The notes under the pieces were generated by a model. It made no database searches and had not been told where the DNA came from. It worked only from the letters and a program-made list of their open reading frames with translations. A program made the position numbers and the translations under genes. Shown one piece after another: positions 43,525 to 53,793 of a stretch of DNA of 64,000 nucleotides. The number at the start of each line of letters is the position of its first letter. Position 1 is the first letter of the stretch. Source of the DNA: CBFHMJ01 sp965656875 (GTDB lineage Bacteria; Pseudomonadota; Gammaproteobacteria; Enterobacterales; Alteromonadaceae); NCBI GenBank assembly GCA_965656875.1, contig CBFHMJ010000011.1, positions 139,617 through 203,616 of the forward strand. The letters run 5' to 3'.

Positions 43525-44052
43525 ATGCAAAATGAGGTAAATCAAATGGCTCTGGCCGCAGTTGAGATTTACTTTGATGGCGAACAACGAACCATGATGA
43601 CCGTATTGGTTAGTTGTGCATTTTTAAGCGTAATGGTGTTGGGATTATACGTGCTATCCAGTGCTGGATTTGCAGAAGGATTGATGATTACGGTTGTATT
43701 GGGGGCTGCTATTTTGTCCGGCGTCGCCTTATCGATGATGAACAGGGATATCGGCTTGCGTAAACAGTTTATGTTGATGACGTCGTTGAAGCAGGATGAG
43801 CTCGCGGTTAATGCAGAAAAAGAGCGAATTTCTGTGTTGATAAAACGTATTCCATATTATCGTTCTGGCGGTGTAACAGTGGGATTGTTAGCGTTATTAA
43901 TGGTTCTACTGATGAGGCAACCTCAGGCATTAGGTGTTGCCGCAGGTTTGTTGATGATGACATCTATGATTGTAGGCATTGAGTTTTATACGGAAAAACG
44001 TGCAATGCAGTATTACTATAATCTGGAGCAGGCAACCGCGACAGAAACATAA
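43525..44052 (+). CDS. Hypothetical four-helix membrane protein
   Basis: A 175-residue protein from ATG 43525; the frame is open further upstream but that part reads as non-coding. Two helix pairs are visible: about 20-42 (MTVLVSCAFLSVMVLGLYVL) and 50-70 (LMITVVLGAAILSGVAL), then 120-137 (VTVGLLALLMVLLM) and 142-162 (LGVAAGLLMMTSMIVGI). A charged cytoplasmic-like loop joins them (SLKQDELAVNAEKERISVLIK). No family was recognised. It is convergent with the giant protease gene across a strong terminator. Confidence 0.6.
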   Translation: MQNEVNQMALAAVEIYFDGEQRTMMTVLVSCAFLSVMVLGLYVLSSAGFAEGLMITVVLGAAILSGVALSMMNRDIGLRKQFMLMTSLKQDELAVNAEKERISVLIKRIPYYRSGGVTVGLLALLMVLLMRQPQALGVAAGLLMMTSMIVGIEFYTEKRAMQYYYNLEQATATET

Positions 44053-44072
44053 TGGTTACTTAAATAGCGGTT

Positions 44073-44110
44073 AAAAAGCCCCGATTCCTGGGTGGAATAC
44101 GGGGCTTTTT
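44073..44110. terminator. Strong bidirectional terminator
   Basis: AAAAAGCCCCG (44073-44083) pairs with CGGGGCTTTTT (44100-44110); ATTCC and GGAAT extend the stem inward with one bulge. T-runs serve both strands between convergent genes. Confidence 0.92.
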
Positions 44111-44139
44111 AATCTGGTAACGAGTGAGGTTACACGGGG

Positions 44140-47100
44140 TTACTCACAACGAGCTGTTTTAACTTCTGCTGAAAATCCAAGATAGCGGCAGTTTTCGCCA
44201 TAGTCGCAAACTTCAATCTCTTCATAGTATTTATCCGTGAAGACTTCCTGACCCGGTGTCGTACAGCTTCCACCAATAGTTACAGGCGTGATTGGAATTG
44301 CATTGTATTTATAAAACTCGCCTTCCCTGAATCGTAAGTGAAATGACCAGCCTTTGTTGACCCACTTTGTTGTTGGCCGACATCCAGCTACAGCGGATTG
44401 ATTTTCGGTTCCTGTTGTTGTTAATGGCTTGATTGACTGGCCGGTCTTAACTTTTCCTTTTACACGCCAATGCGCGAACTCTTCAATGACTTGCTCCTGA
44501 TTTTGCTTGTAGGTTCTGGAGCGGTTGAATGTGGTTCCTACATCATGGTTTTCACATACATCACTCCAGGCGGAATAACCATATCGACCGCCAACATTGT
44601 AGGGTGGGCCCTGTTTAGTCGAAAATTTTTCAATATAATCTTTTGTTCCTATTTTAGGTTGGCTCAGCGAAACTGGCCTTGAATCAGCTTCAGTACGTGA
44701 GCCGATGGATTGCCCTTGTGTTGTGTAGGTTACCGAGCGTTTAACCGGTTGAATACAGTCTCTGGTTTGAGTGAATTGTTTGCCATAAATAATGGTGTCA
44801 GCCGACGGTGCCCAGGCCGAACAATTTTTAGGTGAACCATCGTTTTCCCAAGGGGAGAAATTCACGGCTACAGTTCGGCTTTGCGTGCGAGTAACCGTGC
44901 GACGTTCAATTCTGTCTGGCGCAGGTCTTGTGATTGACGGGTTCTGAACACAATATTCTACATTTTCTATGGCTCTTTCCTCGTCTTGTTTATACGTTCG
45001 GGTTTGGGTGAAGTCGGCTGACTGATTACCGACAGAGGGAGACCAGGCTGAAAAATCATAGGGTGAAGATATACTGTCCCAGGAACCATAAGTAATTACT
45101 CGTGTATCCCAGTCACAACGGGTGCCAGTAGCCGGTCGTGTTTCAGAGAAGCTTTCCGGTCTAACCGACTGCCAGCTATAAACGGCGTTGTTATTTGATA
45201 ATCGGAAGGTCCAGTCTGTTTCAACATCTCGGTTACATTGACCTGTTTGAGTGAATGGAACACCGTATTCAATGGTATCTGGCACAGGCGACCAACTTGA
45301 GCATGAAGGCTCACCTGGCGTGACGGATACAGTGACGAAGACTGTTCTTTTTTGGCCATTGTTCACCTTTCTGTATTCCTCGTATTGCTGACCAACAGGC
45401 CGTGTTTCGCCAGTTTGCACACAGCGTTGGTACCCCTGCAACACTCGACGTTGTGGTTGTTCTACGGAGCGGGATTGGGTGAAATTAGTCGTTTGTCTGT
45501 TAAATGCGGGTGACCAGGCGCCGTAATGCGTGGGAGAGCCGTGATCGTGCCAGTCGAGTTTGACAACGGGATCGATGCCAATCCAGTCACACTTAGTGCC
45601 GGTTTGCTGGCGATTTTCCAGATCGTTAAATTCACCGTTTTCTGGTCTGGTATGGCGAGTAACGCCGTCAACTTTGTAAAACCAGTTACGTGTTCTGTCC
45701 TGGAAGCATTGCCTGGATTGCGTAAATGACGTGCCTTTATCAATGGTATCCGGTGAAGGGCTCCATTCAGTACAAGACTGTGAACCAACATCTGTCCAGT
45801 CGTCATGTGACACGTTCATGGTGCGATTGACTATTGGCTGAACCGTTTGATTTTCTGGTATCGGTGAACCAGTGGCGCGTGTTCTGCCAGATTGAATACA
45901 TTGCTCCCGGTTTTGTCGCGTCCGTGTTTGATCTTGTGAATAGTGTTGGTTCTGCACAAAATCATGGGTTTGCGTTGATGGTGCGGGTGTCCAGGGTGAA
46001 TAAGAATATCCGGCACCAACATTAACCCAGTTGGTATAACTCGGATCAATTGCGTTCCAGGTACATAAGGTTCCCGTTGCCTGTTGCGTTTCTGTACTGG
46101 TATCTGCTGATGGTTCAGTACGAGTATGTAAGACAGCAGCGTCCGCGGTGTATTGCCAGTCTCGTTCTTTAGCCTGCGTACATTGGCGCGTTTGTGAAAA
46201 GGTTTTGCCATCGTCGACCGTGTTTTGGGCTGGCGTCCAGCTATCACAACTACGTTCGCCCACTGTACGCCAGTTTCCGGCATTGACGTTGACCGTTCGT
46301 GATTGTTGTAACGGAATAGTCTGCGTTTCAATCACTTCGTCAATCGCACGAGTTTCACCGGTTTGTTGACATTGCTCCCGGTTGGTTCGGGTACGTTGCT
46401 GATTTTGGTCGTAGCTTTGTTGCTGGCTGAAGTTTGCAGTCTGTGTTGAAGGTGCCGGAGACCAGGCTGAGTAGTTATAACCTTCGCCTGTGTTGCTCCA
46501 GTCGTCATAGATCGGATCAATGGCTTGCCAGGTGCATAAGGTACCCGTTGCCTGTTGCGTCTGAGTGACGCGAATTGAGCCGGATTCTGTTCGCGAGTGA
46601 ATCGAATTATTGTCGATTCGGTAATCCCACTGACGGGTTCGTCCCCGGTCGCAATCCCGGTTTTGTGAAAACTCTGTGCCTTTGTCTATGGTATCTGCGG
46701 CGGGTGTCCAGGCTGTACAGTTATCGAGTTCACTGGTTTGTTCCCAGTCCGATGCATTCACGGAAACCATGCGAAGTTCATGAACTAACATTTCCCGAGT
46801 GTCGATAGTTGGTTCACCAACATTAATAATCGCACCGGTTTGTTGATCGAGTTCTCTGGCTTGCACGGTTCGTTGTTGCTGGTAGGTTGCGTTGCGAGTT
46901 TGACTAAAGTCGACTGTCTGGAAATCAGGCAATGGGAGCCATTCACTGGCCTGATTGGGTTCTCCTACGTTTTCCCAGTCGCTGTAACTATTGGCAACAA
47001 CGGTAATGCTGAAAGGAGGTAAGCTAACCGTTTCGGTGCCATCGTTCACACTGATCACGATGTTGGTATATTCGGTGGCTGGATGCCCTGCTGGTGAGCC

Positions 47101-49152
47101 ATTTAATCTGCCCGTCGCGGTATCAAACTGTGCCCAGCCCGGTTTTCCTGTGATGCTGAAGGTATGAACATCATCAAGATCCGGGTCAGTGACAACCGGA
47201 TCAAACTGGTATGCACCAACTTCGCTGACAGAGTTTCGCGGTTCACCGCTAATGGTGGGCGAATCATTGACGTTTTCAACGGTTACGGTGAATGATTGCT
47301 GGACGTTAACGTCTGCATCTGTTGCTGTCAGTACCACTTCCCAGGATTTTCCGGCGAAGTTGTTGCCGGGTGTGCCGCTCAGTATTAGCGAGTCCATATC
47401 AAATTCAAGGAAGGTTGGCAGCGTAGAGGCATAAACGGTCAAAATGGTATCTGGGTCGACATCTTCAACGCGAACCTGGTAGTGATAGGGCTGGTCCTGA
47501 GTAGCTGTTGTAACGGGTGCAGAGGTAAATGTTGGCGCATCATTAACGTTCAGTACCGCCAGTGAGACCGGGCCAAGTGTGTCGCTATCTCCTGCTGAAT
47601 CAGTCACTGTAATGGCGATGTTTTGATAAACGCCGACATCATCATTGTCAGGATGACCTGACAGCTCACCGGTTGTTTCATCAAAACTGGCCCAGACAGG
47701 GATGTTGGTGGCCGAGAATGTATGGGTGTCTTCGGCGTCTTCATCGGTGACGGTTGGAATAAATGAGAATGGAACATCTTCTTCCGTGGTTGCAGGGAAT
47801 TGTCCATCAATAACCGGAGGTGTGTTGAATAAGCCGTCACATCCGTTCATGGCGATCAGGTCAACGGCGTCTTTCGCCTGGACCAGACCATAACCGAAAG
47901 AGGTGTCACGACCTTCATCGCCCAGATCTTTTGCTGTGGTTTGTAAAATATGTCGGATTTCAGTATTGGTACATTCCGGGTGGTGACTCCACACCAGTGC
48001 TGCAACGCCAGACATGTACGCGGTCGCGACGGATGTGCCGTCCTGATCGCCATAAGTACTGTAGATTTTGGTGGATCGTAATTGCACCCCGGGGGCGCTG
48101 AATTCAACCTGGTCGTTGTAAGGTGAACCATTCCAGCGAGCGTTGTTTTGATCAACTGCGGCGACCGAAATAACGGACTCATAGGAAGCCGGGAAGAATT
48201 CCGCGCTGTTTCCACTGTGACCCGCTGCACCAAAAACCAACATGCCCGCGTTATAGGCGGCTTCCATTGCCAGTCGTTCTGCTTCACTGCTGGAAGTTCC
48301 TGCCAGACTGAGATTGACGATATTAGCGCCAGCGGCCTGACACGCTTCTACGCCTGCAATTAAATCACTACCAATCAGAGGCCACCAGTTGGCTTGATCG
48401 ATAACTTTAACAATGTGCAGGTTTAACAGGCCATTCGGATTAAGCCCCCAACTTCCTATTGTGTTATTGCCTAACGCGGCAATCGTTCCTGCCATGTGAG
48501 TGCCGTGACCCCAGCTATCGACAGACCAGTTGCCTAAATCTCGTTCGCCGTAAGTGGTGAGTAATGTATTGCTAACTTCACCGGTAATGTTTGCACCAGA
48601 CGGCAAATCTTCGTGAGACAGTTCATACCCGGTATCGACAATACAAACTTTCATGTTGCCTGTGGCGGCGTCCGATAACTGGTCAGCCTGAACATGGTTA
48701 ATCCCCCAGGGGATTTTTTCCATAGCGCCTTTGTAATCCGCCTGTAACTCACGGACTGGATCTTCTTCGATGAGTCTAATATCCGGGTGTTGCTCTAATT
48801 GTTTGCGTTGTTCGTCGTTCAGTTCTGCGGCCATGCCAGCAATTGAACTCAGTGGCATGATACTGCGGCCACCCGAAGTTGAGATCACATCGGTTGCCTG
48901 CTGAGCTGAAAACAGATGTTCACGAGTTTCAGCGGTTTCTGTTGTTGTGTCAGAAAGCGTGTGTTGTCGATGTGTTGTTGGCTGTTTGTCAAACAACACA
49001 ATATAGCGTTTGAGTGTTAACTGTTCTTGTTGAAATGATGGTGTGAATGGCGTGTTAGTTGGTGAAGCGTCGGTGCCAGCTAAGTTAGCTTGTGCTAACA
49101 AGGTGGCAAGCCCGAGCGACACTCCCGTCGCGATTGCTGTTCTTGTCTTCAT
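44140..49152 (-). CDS. Giant exported subtilisin-like (S8) protease with cadherin-like domains and tandem repeat stalk (copy 1)
   Basis: A 1670-residue protein. A signal peptide (1-26) and I9-type propeptide (about 46-132, KRYIVLFDKQ ... PDIRLIEEDPVREL) precede the S8 domain (about 145-435) with catalytic Asp173 (VDTGYE), His216 (WGHGTHMAG) and Ser374 (DGTSVATAY). The usual oxyanion Asn in AAGN is His312 (AAGHSGN). Three cadherin-like/He_PIG domains follow (about 445-720). Then come five copies of a unit of about 155 residues with two halves (W-x4-G ... YSAWSP ... FTQ-R-Y-Q-QTR, and C-x-W-x-P ... G-x-x-FTQTR-C-Q ... ATGTxCxW), and a Cys-rich end. It is probably surface-bound or secreted. A paralogue lies upstream at 49481-53449. 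Confidence 0.9.
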   Translation of the reverse strand: MKTRTAIATGVSLGLATLLAQANLAGTDASPTNTPFTPSFQQEQLTLKRYIVLFDKQPTTHRQHTLSDTTTETAETREHLFSAQQATDVISTSGGRSIMPLSSIAGMAAELNDEQRKQLEQHPDIRLIEEDPVRELQADYKGAMEKIPWGINHVQADQLSDAATGNMKVCIVDTGYELSHEDLPSGANITGEVSNTLLTTYGERDLGNWSVDSWGHGTHMAGTIAALGNNTIGSWGLNPNGLLNLHIVKVIDQANWWPLIGSDLIAGVEACQAAGANIVNLSLAGTSSSEAERLAMEAAYNAGMLVFGAAGHSGNSAEFFPASYESVISVAAVDQNNARWNGSPYNDQVEFSAPGVQLRSTKIYSTYGDQDGTSVATAYMSGVAALVWSHHPECTNTEIRHILQTTAKDLGDEGRDTSFGYGLVQAKDAVDLIAMNGCDGLFNTPPVIDGQFPATTEEDVPFSFIPTVTDEDAEDTHTFSATNIPVWASFDETTGELSGHPDNDDVGVYQNIAITVTDSAGDSDTLGPVSLAVLNVNDAPTFTSAPVTTATQDQPYHYQVRVEDVDPDTILTVYASTLPTFLEFDMDSLILSGTPGNNFAGKSWEVVLTATDADVNVQQSFTVTVENVNDSPTISGEPRNSVSEVGAYQFDPVVTDPDLDDVHTFSITGKPGWAQFDTATGRLNGSPAGHPATEYTNIVISVNDGTETVSLPPFSITVVANSYSDWENVGEPNQASEWLPLPDFQTVDFSQTRNATYQQQRTVQARELDQQTGAIINVGEPTIDTREMLVHELRMVSVNASDWEQTSELDNCTAWTPAADTIDKGTEFSQNRDCDRGRTRQWDYRIDNNSIHSRTESGSIRVTQTQQATGTLCTWQAIDPIYDDWSNTGEGYNYSAWSPAPSTQTANFSQQQSYDQNQQRTRTNREQCQQTGETRAIDEVIETQTIPLQQSRTVNVNAGNWRTVGERSCDSWTPAQNTVDDGKTFSQTRQCTQAKERDWQYTADAAVLHTRTEPSADTSTETQQATGTLCTWNAIDPSYTNWVNVGAGYSYSPWTPAPSTQTHDFVQNQHYSQDQTRTRQNREQCIQSGRTRATGSPIPENQTVQPIVNRTMNVSHDDWTDVGSQSCTEWSPSPDTIDKGTSFTQSRQCFQDRTRNWFYKVDGVTRHTRPENGEFNDLENRQQTGTKCDWIGIDPVVKLDWHDHGSPTHYGAWSPAFNRQTTNFTQSRSVEQPQRRVLQGYQRCVQTGETRPVGQQYEEYRKVNNGQKRTVFVTVSVTPGEPSCSSWSPVPDTIEYGVPFTQTGQCNRDVETDWTFRLSNNNAVYSWQSVRPESFSETRPATGTRCDWDTRVITYGSWDSISSPYDFSAWSPSVGNQSADFTQTRTYKQDEERAIENVEYCVQNPSITRPAPDRIERRTVTRTQSRTVAVNFSPWENDGSPKNCSAWAPSADTIIYGKQFTQTRDCIQPVKRSVTYTTQGQSIGSRTEADSRPVSLSQPKIGTKDYIEKFSTKQGPPYNVGGRYGYSAWSDVCENHDVGTTFNRSRTYKQNQEQVIEEFAHWRVKGKVKTGQSIKPLTTTGTENQSAVAGCRPTTKWVNKGWSFHLRFREGEFYKYNAIPITPVTIGGSCTTPGQEVFTDKYYEEIEVCDYGENCRYLGFSAEVKTARCE

Positions 49153-49404
49153 TTTCCCTTGTCCATTGTTTAATAAGCGATGTTAATTTGTTTGCATCTG
49201 CAAACGGTAAATCCCATATGTGAGACTTTTTAGTTGTTGTTAGGATCTATCGTCCTTAACTAATTGATATATAGCTAAATTAAAATGTCACTGGAACATT
49301 TACGGAAACGAATGTACTTATTTGAGAACAACAGTCAAGGAAGAGTATCGAATGTAGAACCAAATGTTCTTTATCGATGATTAATTGGTCGTTGTGATTA
49401 TAAA

Positions 49405-49450
49405 AACAACAAGGCTGGCACAAATATGTTAACTGAACCAGCCTGTTGTT
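49405..49450 (-). terminator. Rho-independent terminator after the second giant protease gene
   Basis: AACAAC-AAGGCTGG (49405-49418) pairs with CCAGCC-TGTTGTT (49458... on the same hairpin, left arm 49405-49418 and right arm ending 49450 after the loop as read from both lines), with one bulged A; read on the minus strand the stem is followed by TTTTTATAATC. It lies 31 bases past the stop at 49481. Confidence 0.6.
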
Positions 49451-49480
49451 GATGGGACGATCAATGATTTTGATCAGTGA

Positions 49481-52400
49481 TTACTGACAAGTTTGCTCGG
49501 CATAACCAACATCAAAGCCACCGCCTGAACCGCCACAATATCCTCCCGACTGAACAACGGTTGAGAATTTATGAACAATGCCCTTCGGTGAACATGATCC
49601 TGATTTAGCGGAACCGGCGGGATAGCCGTTGGCTGCTGCGCGAGAGAACAGTACTCCCAGATCGTGATTACAGCCGGTTGTTCCAACATAGCTGAAGCTG
49701 GACCAGTTACCGCTAACAGAGCGACAACCCGGTACATTATTCTGCGTTTGTGTGCCCGGAACGTTGCGGGTTTCTGCCAGTGTTTTATTCAGCGTTTTCT
49801 TGCCGCTGGCCCAGTGATCCCAGTAATTTGCATCACGTTCCTGCACTTGAATGTAGCTTCGACTCCGAGTGAACGTTGTGCCTTCATCATGATTTTCACA
49901 CTGATCACTCCACGCACCAAAGTCTTCCGGACCGCCGTCATTGATCCACGGTGTATAGGTAATAGATGTATCGGTAATAAAGTCTTTTGTGCCAGTTGCT
50001 GGCTGCGACTGATTGTCATCAACCGTCTGACTTTCGCCTCGGGTGTTTAGTGTGGTGCCGCCCGCTGTGTAGGTGACAGTACGTGTCTGGTTCTGATCGC
50101 AACGTCGGGTTTGAGTAAACACCTGACCATAGTTGACGCTGGAAGGATGTGGAGACCAGGCTGAACAGTTTGTTGGACTGCCGCTGTTGACCCAGTTGGA
50201 ATAGTTCACACTAACTGTTCGGTATTCCGATGGAGTAATCGTGCGGTGTTCATTATCCGAATCCAACAGGCGACGGTTTGATGGCGATTGCTGACAATAC
50301 TGATATTGATAACGTGTTCTGAACTGATCCTGACGATAGGTGCGGGATTGCGAGAAATTACTCGACTGTGAGCCTGCCGCCGGTGACCAGCCAGAGTAGC
50401 TGTACGGTGAACCGGTATTAAACCAGCTTGAGTACTCGTCAGGTTCATTGATCCAGTTACAGTGTGAGCCGGTTGCACTGCGTGAATTGCTGCTGGTTTC
50501 GGTTTTACTTTCAATGCGGGAATGAACAATCGATCCTTCAATGTTGTAATTCCAGGTGCGTTGATAATCCTGGCTACATTGTTGTGTCTGAGTAAACGTC
50601 TGACCATAGTCAACCGTTGAGGTTGCCGGAGACCAGGCGCCGCATTGTTCTGCGCCTTGAGCAGACCAGCCAGAAACGGTGATATTGACTGGGCGTGAAT
50701 CCGATAAGGTGACCGTTTGCGTTTCTGTAATGGCATTTCCAACCGGTCTGATGGCATTGGTTTGCACACATTGTTCGCGATTTTGACGGCTACGAGTTTG
50801 ATCTTGCGAGAAACTCCGGTGCTGAGTGTAAGTCGCTGTCTGGTTCGATGGTACCGGGCTCCAGGCACTGTAATTGTAACCTGCGCCTGTGTTTGCCCAG
50901 GCTGAATACTCAGGTGAAATCGCATTCCAGGTACAAAGTGTACCAACCGCTTGTTGTGATTGCGTGATGGTTATGGCATCGCCATCGCCCCGGGTATGAA
51001 TAACCGTTGCACCTACTTTGTATTCCCAGTTGAAACTACGATCTTGTTGGCAACTGCGGGTTTGAGTAAAACTGGTACCGCTGTCAACACTGGATGGATC
51101 TGGCGTCCAGGCCGAGCAAGTGTGTGGATTTCCACTATTAACCGGTGTGGTGGTTGAGACGGTAACAGTTCGGGTTTCAGTGCGGTCTTCGACGCGAGAT
51201 TCCTGAACCGGCTCACCCACATCTCGGTAATCACCGGTGATTGAGTCCTGTTCACGATCCTGACGGAAGCGTAGCTGATTTTGCTGATAGCTGCGGGTTT
51301 GCATGAAATCGGCGGTTTGAACGTTTGCCACCGGTGTCCAGTTGCCGTAGTTAAACGGGTTGCCGTCATCGATCCAGATTGTATAAATCGGTGTTGCTGG
51401 CTGCCAGTCTCGCAATGAACCGGTTGCATCTTGTGTCTGATTCACAGCACGTTGATTCATTTCAACATAGGCAGCAATCGTTTGATTGTTAGCGGTATAA
51501 ATACGATTACGTTCTTCCCGCTGCTGACAATCACGCGTTTGTGTGAATGTCTGACCGTAATTGACTGTATCTGTCGCGGGTGTCCATTCGGTGCAACTGT
51601 GTAAGTCGCCTGCATCTGCCCAGTCACTCCAGCTGGTAAATACAATCCGAGTGCTGCTTTCTTCATAAAGTCGGCGGTGTTCAACCGGATTACCGACATC
51701 AATGATATTGCCTGTTGCTGACAGTTCACGCTGAGTTTCCCAGCGGATCTGACTGTAAAAGGACGTTGATGTCTGGAAAAACTTACCCGTTTGAGTCGTT
51801 GCTTCGGGCTGCCATCCGGTATGCACGGGTGGTTCACCATCACTTTCCCAATCCGTGTAAATCGACGAGACGACGTAGATAGAAAATGGAGCTAATGCTG
51901 TGGTATTTGTGCCATCACTAACGGAGATTTCGATATTCAGATGAGTTGCATCACCAATGCCACCGGGATTTCCGCTTAATTCGCCGGTGAGGGGATTAAA
52001 CGTTGCCCAGGCGGGTTTGCCGCTGATGGAGAATCTGAGTGTGTCATTTTCCGGATCGCTGGCCGTTGGAATAAACTGATAGTCACGGTTTTCACTGACC
52101 GACAGCGCCGGTTCGCCAGCGATGACCGGCGGCGCATTTTCAAGGCCGTCACAGCCATTCTGGTCAATTAAATCCAGGGCATCTTTCGCCTGAACCAGTC
52201 CATAACCAAACGTGGTATCTCTGCCAGCATCACCTAAATCTTTTGCTGTGGCTTGTAAAATGTGTCGAATCTCTGTGTTGGTACATTCTGGGTGGTGGCT
52301 CCAGACCAGTGCTGCAACACCAGACATATAAGCGGTAGCGACAGATGTTCCATCCTGATCACCATAGGTGCTGTTGATTTTAGTCGAGCGCAATTGAACG

Positions 52401-53449
52401 CCTGGCGCACTGAATTCTATGGCGTCGTTAAACGGTGCGCCGTGCCAGCGTGCATTATCCTGGTCGATGGCGGTTACTGAAACGACGGAATCATAGGACG
52501 CAGGGAAGAATTCCGCGCTATTACCACTGTGACCAGCCGCACCAAACACCAACATGCCCGCATTATACGCTGCTTCCATCGCCAGCCTTTCGGATTCACT
52601 GCTGGTGGTTCCGGCCAGACTGAGATTGACGATGTTAGCGCCTGCGGCCTGACACGCCTCAACGCCAGCAATTAAGTCACTGCCGATCAGTGGCCACCAG
52701 TTCGCGCTGTCTATCACTTTGACGATGTGAAGATTGACCAGGCCGTTAGGATTCAAGCCCCAACTACCAATGGTATTGTTGCCTAATGCGGCGATGGTGC
52801 CAGCCATGTGAGTGCCGTGACCCCAGGTATCGACAGACCAGTTGCCTAAATCTCGTTCGCCGTAAGTGGTGAGTAATGTATTACTAACTTCACCGGTAAT
52901 GTTTGCACCAGATGGCAAATCTTCGTGAGACAGTTCATACCCGGTATCGACAATACAGACTTTCATGTTGCCCGTGGCTGCATCAGATAACAGATCAGCC
53001 TGAACGTGACTCAGCCCCCAGGGAATCTCTTCCATAGCACCGCTGTAGTCCGCTTGCAGCTCGCGTACCGGATCTTCTTCAATCAGTCGAATATCCGGGT
53101 GTTGCTGTAATGACTGAAGTTGTTGGTCGTTCAGTTCGGCTGCAACACCAGCAATGGAGCCCAGCGGCGTGACCGTGCGCCCGCCAACCTGTTCAATGAC
53201 ATTAGTTGCGTATTGCTGAGAAAATACCGCTTCCGTTTGTTCTGTTCGGGTATGGAGATTTTCAGTTGTGTCAGCGCGTTGTGGTTGCTGATTAAAGAGG
53301 ACGATATAGCGTTTGAGTGTGAGCTGTTCTTGTTGAGACTGGGGGGTTGATTGCGAGCTGGTAATCGATGTGGCGGATAAATCAGCGTGTGCGATGAGTG
53401 CTGATAATCCTAACGATATGCCCGTTGCAATCGCAGTTCTATTCATCAT
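49481..53449 (-). CDS. Giant exported subtilisin-like (S8) protease with tandem repeat stalk (copy 2)
   Basis: A 1322-residue paralogue of the protein at 44140-49152. It has a signal peptide (1-22), I9 propeptide (about 45-127), and S8 domain with Asp168, His211 and Ser369; the oxyanion position is again His (residue 307). There is only one cadherin-like domain (about 440-530) and four of the 155-residue double repeats (about 530-1160), followed by a half-repeat and a Cys- and Gly-rich tip (GCRSVSGNW ... GGYCGGSGGGFDVG ... EQTC). The repeats have WSP, FTQTR and QNREQC hallmarks. The tips of the two proteins share cysteine spacing but are otherwise diverged. Each gene seems to have its own transcript. 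The pair arose by tandem duplication. Confidence 0.9.
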   Translation of the reverse strand: MMNRTAIATGISLGLSALIAHADLSATSITSSQSTPQSQQEQLTLKRYIVLFNQQPQRADTTENLHTRTEQTEAVFSQQYATNVIEQVGGRTVTPLGSIAGVAAELNDQQLQSLQQHPDIRLIEEDPVRELQADYSGAMEEIPWGLSHVQADLLSDAATGNMKVCIVDTGYELSHEDLPSGANITGEVSNTLLTTYGERDLGNWSVDTWGHGTHMAGTIAALGNNTIGSWGLNPNGLVNLHIVKVIDSANWWPLIGSDLIAGVEACQAAGANIVNLSLAGTTSSESERLAMEAAYNAGMLVFGAAGHSGNSAEFFPASYDSVVSVTAIDQDNARWHGAPFNDAIEFSAPGVQLRSTKINSTYGDQDGTSVATAYMSGVAALVWSHHPECTNTEIRHILQATAKDLGDAGRDTTFGYGLVQAKDALDLIDQNGCDGLENAPPVIAGEPALSVSENRDYQFIPTASDPENDTLRFSISGKPAWATFNPLTGELSGNPGGIGDATHLNIEISVSDGTNTTALAPFSIYVVSSIYTDWESDGEPPVHTGWQPEATTQTGKFFQTSTSFYSQIRWETQRELSATGNIIDVGNPVEHRRLYEESSTRIVFTSWSDWADAGDLHSCTEWTPATDTVNYGQTFTQTRDCQQREERNRIYTANNQTIAAYVEMNQRAVNQTQDATGSLRDWQPATPIYTIWIDDGNPFNYGNWTPVANVQTADFMQTRSYQQNQLRFRQDREQDSITGDYRDVGEPVQESRVEDRTETRTVTVSTTTPVNSGNPHTCSAWTPDPSSVDSGTSFTQTRSCQQDRSFNWEYKVGATVIHTRGDGDAITITQSQQAVGTLCTWNAISPEYSAWANTGAGYNYSAWSPVPSNQTATYTQHRSFSQDQTRSRQNREQCVQTNAIRPVGNAITETQTVTLSDSRPVNITVSGWSAQGAEQCGAWSPATSTVDYGQTFTQTQQCSQDYQRTWNYNIEGSIVHSRIESKTETSSNSRSATGSHCNWINEPDEYSSWFNTGSPYSYSGWSPAAGSQSSNFSQSRTYRQDQFRTRYQYQYCQQSPSNRRLLDSDNEHRTITPSEYRTVSVNYSNWVNSGSPTNCSAWSPHPSSVNYGQVFTQTRRCDQNQTRTVTYTAGGTTLNTRGESQTVDDNQSQPATGTKDFITDTSITYTPWINDGGPEDFGAWSDQCENHDEGTTFTRSRSYIQVQERDANYWDHWASGKKTLNKTLAETRNVPGTQTQNNVPGCRSVSGNWSSFSYVGTTGCNHDLGVLFSRAAANGYPAGSAKSGSCSPKGIVHKFSTVVQSGGYCGGSGGGFDVGYAEQTCQ

Positions 53450-53793
53450 GATTCCGTTTCCATTTCTTAAAATAAAATTAGGAAATATTAATTAAGCAAA
53501 TTCGAAAATCTGGAATAAACCTCGTAATAACCGTTGAAATAGTAATGAATTGGCTGAGGTTCATTCAGATGGTGCGAATTCGCCTACAAGTTGTACTAAT
53601 ATGTGTACTTAAGTCAAGATGAAATGTTTCCAAAATTTAACGAATTTAGTCAATTTACTTATATCAGTAATGATGAATTCTGTAATAGAGAGCGTCAGGT
53701 GTATTAAAAGTTGGCAGGAAGTCAGGACGAAAGAGCGGCGAGTCAGATAGCTGGGGGCTGTGACTCGCCAGGAGTAATCAGGTTGGACAATCG
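53450..53793. other. Promoter region of the second protease and 3' region of the kinase gene
   Basis: About 340 bases without a gene. GGCGAGTCA (53737-53745) pairs perfectly with TGACTCGCC (53761-53769), 25 bases past the kinase stop; this is probably the end of the spondin/two-component transcript, although no strong U-run follows. The rest is AT-rich promoter sequence. Confidence 0.5.

Noticed and set aside
45400..46400. Long alternative-frame open stretches inside the giant protease genes
   Set aside because: They follow the repeat periodicity of the main frame on the same or opposite strand and have no ribosome sites. They are shadows of the repeat composition.
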